Source: Bordetella parapertussis
GTDB lineage: Bacteria; Pseudomonadota; Gammaproteobacteria; Burkholderiales; Burkholderiaceae_C
Assembly (NCBI GenBank): GCA_945899335.1
Contig: CAMDIP010000210.1
Location: 1-9,770 of the forward strand
Reading direction: 5' to 3'
DNA: 9,770 nucleotides
Shown here: positions 7,833 through 9,770 of the stretch, piece after piece
Position numbering within the stretch: position 1 is the stretch's first letter
Layout of the letters: each line of letters begins with the position of its first letter
The notes under the pieces: generated by a model
What the model was told of the DNA's origin: nothing
The model's input: only the letters and a program-made list of their open reading frames with translations
Database searches by the model: none
Made by a program: the position numbers and the translations under genes

Positions 7833-8486
7833 TTGAAAGTCAAAACGCAAAGTAAGAAAGTCAATAAATCATGGTTGAACGACCATGTGAATGATCCCTA
7901 TGTCAAGCTTGCTCAAAAAGATGGTTATCGTGCCAGGGCCGCTTACAAACTCAAAGAAATTAACGAAACCCTGAACCTTATTCGCCCTGGCATGGTTGTT
8001 GTCGACCTTGGCAGTGCTCCTGGGGCGTGGAGTCAATACACGCGGCGATGCATGGCACCTCAGGGTGCGGCCGTTGGTGAATTGGATGGAACCGTCATCG
8101 CACTAGACATATTGCCTATGGCAAGCGTAGAGGGCGTTCATTTTATTCAGGGTGATTTTCGCGAACCAGAAGTTGCAACCCAACTCATCGACTACCTTGC
8201 TGGGCGCAGTGTTGATACGGTTATTTCTGACATGGCACCGAATTTATCCGGCATCGAGTCAGCTGATGCTGCCCGAATGACTCACTTGGTAGAGTTGGCC
8301 GTGGAGTTTGCGGTTGCCCACCTCAGCCCACATGGGGCACTTGTCGTTAAAGTTTTTCACGGCAGCGGATATTCCCAGTTGGTTAAGCTTTTCAAAGAAA
8401 CCTTTCTGGTCGTAAAGCCAATAAAGCCAAAGGCCAGTAGAAGCAATTCTTCTGAGAACTTTATAGTTGGAATTGGTCTCAAGTGA
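7833..8486 (+). CDS. rlmE: 23S rRNA (U2552) 2'-O-methyltransferase
   Basis: RlmE (RrmJ/FtsJ) methylates the ribose of U2552 in the A-loop of 23S rRNA, a late 50S assembly step, using SAM. The 217-residue protein is a Rossmann-fold methyltransferase. The K-D-K-E tetrad is complete: K39 in AAYKLKEI, D133 in ISDMAPN, K173 in VVKVFHG, E208 in SSENFIVG (E. coli K38, D124, K164, E199). The SAM-binding loop is [14 protein letters not shown] (56-69). Residues about 79-85 (AAVGELD) are a short insertion relative to E. coli, just before the strand ending in ALD. It starts with TTG and lies 35 nt from the divergent yhbY start. As in E. coli, ftsH follows on the same strand, pairing two genes once both studied as heat-shock genes. 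Confidence 0.95.
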   Translation: MKVKTQSKKVNKSWLNDHVNDPYVKLAQKDGYRARAAYKLKEINETLNLIRPGMVVVDLGSAPGAWSQYTRRCMAPQGAAVGELDGTVIALDILPMASVEGVHFIQGDFREPEVATQLIDYLAGRSVDTVISDMAPNLSGIESADAARMTHLVELAVEFAVAHLSPHGALVVKVFHGSGYSQLVKLFKETFLVVKPIKPKASRSNSSENFIVGIGLK

Positions 8487-8539
8487 CAATTCAAGTCTAA
8501 ACCCGCACCGTTAATATGGCAGAAAACACACAAAAGTAT

Positions 8540-8556
8540 CTTTTCAGCTTGAAAAG
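8540..8556. repeat. 17-bp perfect dyad between rlmE and ftsH
   Basis: CTTTTCA-GCT-TGAAAAG is a perfect 7-bp inverted repeat with a 3-nt centre. It has no following T run on either strand, so it is not an intrinsic terminator. Its right arm contains the TTGAAA proposed as the -35 of ftsH, which would suit an operator, but nothing identifies a binding protein. Confidence 0.5.
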
Positions 8557-8578
8557 CCTAAAATGAGCACAAGATATT
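8548..8578 (+). promoter_or_regulatory. Candidate ftsH promoter (sigma-70 type, possibly overlapping sigma-32)
   Basis: TTGAAA (8549-8554; five of six to TTGACA) and GATATT (8573-8578; four of six to TATAAT) are 18 nt apart, giving a start near 8585 and a short leader. CTTGAAA (8548-8554) also equals the known heat-shock sigma-32 -35 consensus, and ftsH is a heat-shock gene in E. coli. However, the matching -10 (8570-8577) fits only about half of CCCCATNT. Both assignments are inference. Confidence 0.35.
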
Positions 8579-8603
8579 TGTATTCCCTTATTTTGGTTTG
8601 ACT

Positions 8604-8607
8604 GGAG
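8604..8607 (+). promoter_or_regulatory. Shine-Dalgarno of ftsH, fixing a TTG start
   Basis: GGAG lies 6 nt before TTG at 8614. An in-frame TGA at 8599-8601 rules out upstream extension, and the encoded [12 protein letters not shown] matches the expected FtsH N-terminus. Confidence 0.75.
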
Positions 8608-8613
8608 TCTCCA

Positions 8614-9770
8614 TTGAACAACCCCTGGTTTTCTAAAGTGGCCGTTTGGTTAGTGATTGCCTTGGTACTTTTTACAGTTTTCAAGCAATTTGATACCCGA
8701 GGTGCTGCTGGTAACGGTTACTTGGCATATTCGGATTTTTTGGATGAGGTTCGAGCCAAGCGTATCAAGTCGGCAACCATTCAAGAGGGACAGGGCGGCA
8801 CTGAAATCATTGCGACGACTACCGATGACCGCAAGGTTCGCACCAACGCCACTTACCTTGATCGCGGCTTGGTTGGCGACCTGATATCCAACAACGTCAA
8901 GTTCGATGTCAAGCCCCGTGAAGAAGGCTCCTTGCTCATGACCTTGCTGGTCAGCTGGGGCCCGATGCTTCTGCTCATCGGGGTATGGGTCTATTTCATG
9001 CGCCAAATGCAAGGCGGCGGCAAAGGCGGTGCCTTTAGCTTTGGCAAAAGCAAGGCACGCATGCTCGATGAGAACAACAACACCGTCACCTTTGCCGATG
9101 TGGCCGGTTGCGATGAGGCCAAAGAAGAAGTCAAAGAGGTAGTCGACTTCTTGAAAGACCCGCAAAAATTCCAAAAACTCGGTGGCCGCATCCCCCGTGG
9201 TTTATTGCTGGTGGGCCCCCCGGGAACGGGTAAAACCTTGTTGGCTAAGGGCATTGCCGGCGAAGCCAAAGTGCCTTTTTTCAGCATTTCAGGTTCTGAT
9301 TTTGTAGAGATGTTTGTTGGCGTGGGTGCTGCCCGTGTGCGCGACATGTTCGAAAACGCAAAGAAAAACGCGCCCTGCATCATCTTCATCGATGAAATTG
9401 ATGCGGTCGGTCGCCAACGCGGCGCTGGCTTGGGCGGGGGTAATGACGAGCGCGAGCAAACCTTGAACCAGATGCTGGTCGAGATGGACGGTTTTGAAAC
9501 CAATTTGGGTGTGATCGTGGTGGCGGCCACCAACCGCCCCGACATCTTGGACGCCGCCTTGCTGCGCCCAGGTCGTTTTGACCGCCAGGTGTATGTGACC
9601 CTGCCAGACATTCGCGGCCGTGAGCAAATTCTGAATGTGCACATGCGCAAGATTCCTGTGGGGCAAGATGTTTCTCCCAGCGTCATTGCACGTGGTACCC
9701 CAGGCATGAGTGGTGCGGATTTAGCCAACCTGACCAACGAGGCTGCTTTGATGGCAGCTCGTCGCAATGC
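8614..9770 (+). CDS. ftsH: ATP-dependent zinc metalloprotease FtsH, N-terminal part (3' end outside window)
   Basis: FtsH is a hexameric inner-membrane AAA+ protease that degrades misassembled membrane proteins and regulatory substrates; in E. coli these include sigma-32 and LpxC. The window holds 385 complete codons of about 630-650, with no internal stop. Seen in order: transmembrane segment 1 (about 9-23), periplasmic domain (about 24-106), transmembrane segment 2 (about 107-128), a basic Gly-rich linker ([20 protein letters not shown]), then the AAA+ domain. This has Walker A GPPGTGKT at 201-208, the pore motif [17 protein letters not shown], Walker B IIFIDEID and the second region of homology [20 protein letters not shown]. 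The M41 peptidase domain (HExGH) lies beyond the edge. It starts with TTG. G+C is about 56% after 8821, clearly above carB. Confidence 0.96.
   Translation, partial: MNNPWFSKVAVWLVIALVLFTVFKQFDTRGAAGNGYLAYSDFLDEVRAKRIKSATIQEGQGGTEIIATTTDDRKVRTNATYLDRGLVGDLISNNVKFDVKPREEGSLLMTLLVSWGPMLLLIGVWVYFMRQMQGGGKGGAFSFGKSKARMLDENNNTVTFADVAGCDEAKEEVKEVVDFLKDPQKFQKLGGRIPRGLLLVGPPGTGKTLLAKGIAGEAKVPFFSISGSDFVEMFVGVGAARVRDMFENAKKNAPCIIFIDEIDAVGRQRGAGLGGGNDEREQTLNQMLVEMDGFETNLGVIVVAATNRPDILDAALLRPGRFDRQVYVTLPDIRGREQILNVHMRKIPVGQDVSPSVIARGTPGMSGADLANLTNEAALMAARRN

Noticed and set aside
8516..8566. Mini-ORF MAENTQKYLFSLKSLK between rlmE and ftsH
   Set aside because: It has no ribosome-binding site, is not adjacent to ftsH, and spans the dyad and proposed -35, so it reads as chance in promoter DNA.
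8991..9767. Long minus-strand open frame (258 codons) opposite ftsH, and another at 8650-9174
   Set aside because: Both are antisense shadows of ftsH. The plus frame carries every AAA+ motif, and the antisense products are low-complexity Ser/Pro-rich or otherwise unlike a protein family.
1..9770. Search for CRISPR arrays, insertion sequences, phage genes, toxin-antitoxin pairs, tRNA or rRNA
   Set aside because: No spaced direct repeats, transposase motifs, tRNA-like cloverleaf or rRNA stretches were seen by eye; the DNA is accounted for by housekeeping genes and short gaps.

Overview
The window is a compact, almost entirely coding stretch of a bacterial chromosome with housekeeping genes only. 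Protein wording (LpxB, CarB, GreA and especially the FtsH N-terminus) looks like Betaproteobacteria, order Burkholderiales, and closest in my memory to Comamonadaceae-type sequences. That placement is recall, not a database search. Hand counts of sampled 60-nt lines give roughly 44% G+C in carB but about 56% across ftsH from 8821 on, so the organism is probably a lower-GC member of that group. No mobile element, CRISPR array, tRNA or rRNA was seen, and no stretch over 300 nt lacks a gene.

Layout: (1) 1-2248, plus strand: the 3' part of lpxB (lipid A disaccharide synthase), rnhB (RNase HII) overlapping it by 8 nt, and a SpoU/TrmH-type RNA methyltransferase 6 nt further on. This is the tail of an lpx envelope cluster that has picked up RNA-metabolism genes. 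(2) 2249-2399: a 151-nt regulatory gap with a perfect TATAAT and a leader that can fold extensively upstream of carA. (3) 2400-7314, plus strand: carA, carB (8-nt overlap) and greA (18-nt gap), supplying carbamoyl phosphate for arginine and pyrimidines, followed by the transcript-cleavage factor. (4) 7324-7797, minus strand: a YhbY-type CRM-domain ribosome-assembly protein, squeezed between greA (9-nt gap) and rlmE (35-nt gap). (5) 7833 to the end, plus strand: rlmE (23S rRNA 2'-O-methyltransferase), a 127-nt gap with a promoter-like region and a 17-bp dyad, then ftsH, cut by the window edge inside its AAA+ domain.

Functional themes are envelope (LpxB, with FtsH, which in E. coli controls lipid A synthesis by degrading LpxC), ribosome and RNA maintenance (RNase HII, the methyltransferase, YhbY, RlmE), and precursor supply (CarAB). 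I found no evidence of a wholly new multi-gene system. The most interesting sequence is the carA leader: a 7-bp long-range helix, an internal hairpin, a hairpin covering the carA Shine-Dalgarno, and an 18-codon arginine-containing mini-ORF whose TGA abuts the carA GTG. Together these look like a possible attenuator or translational switch.
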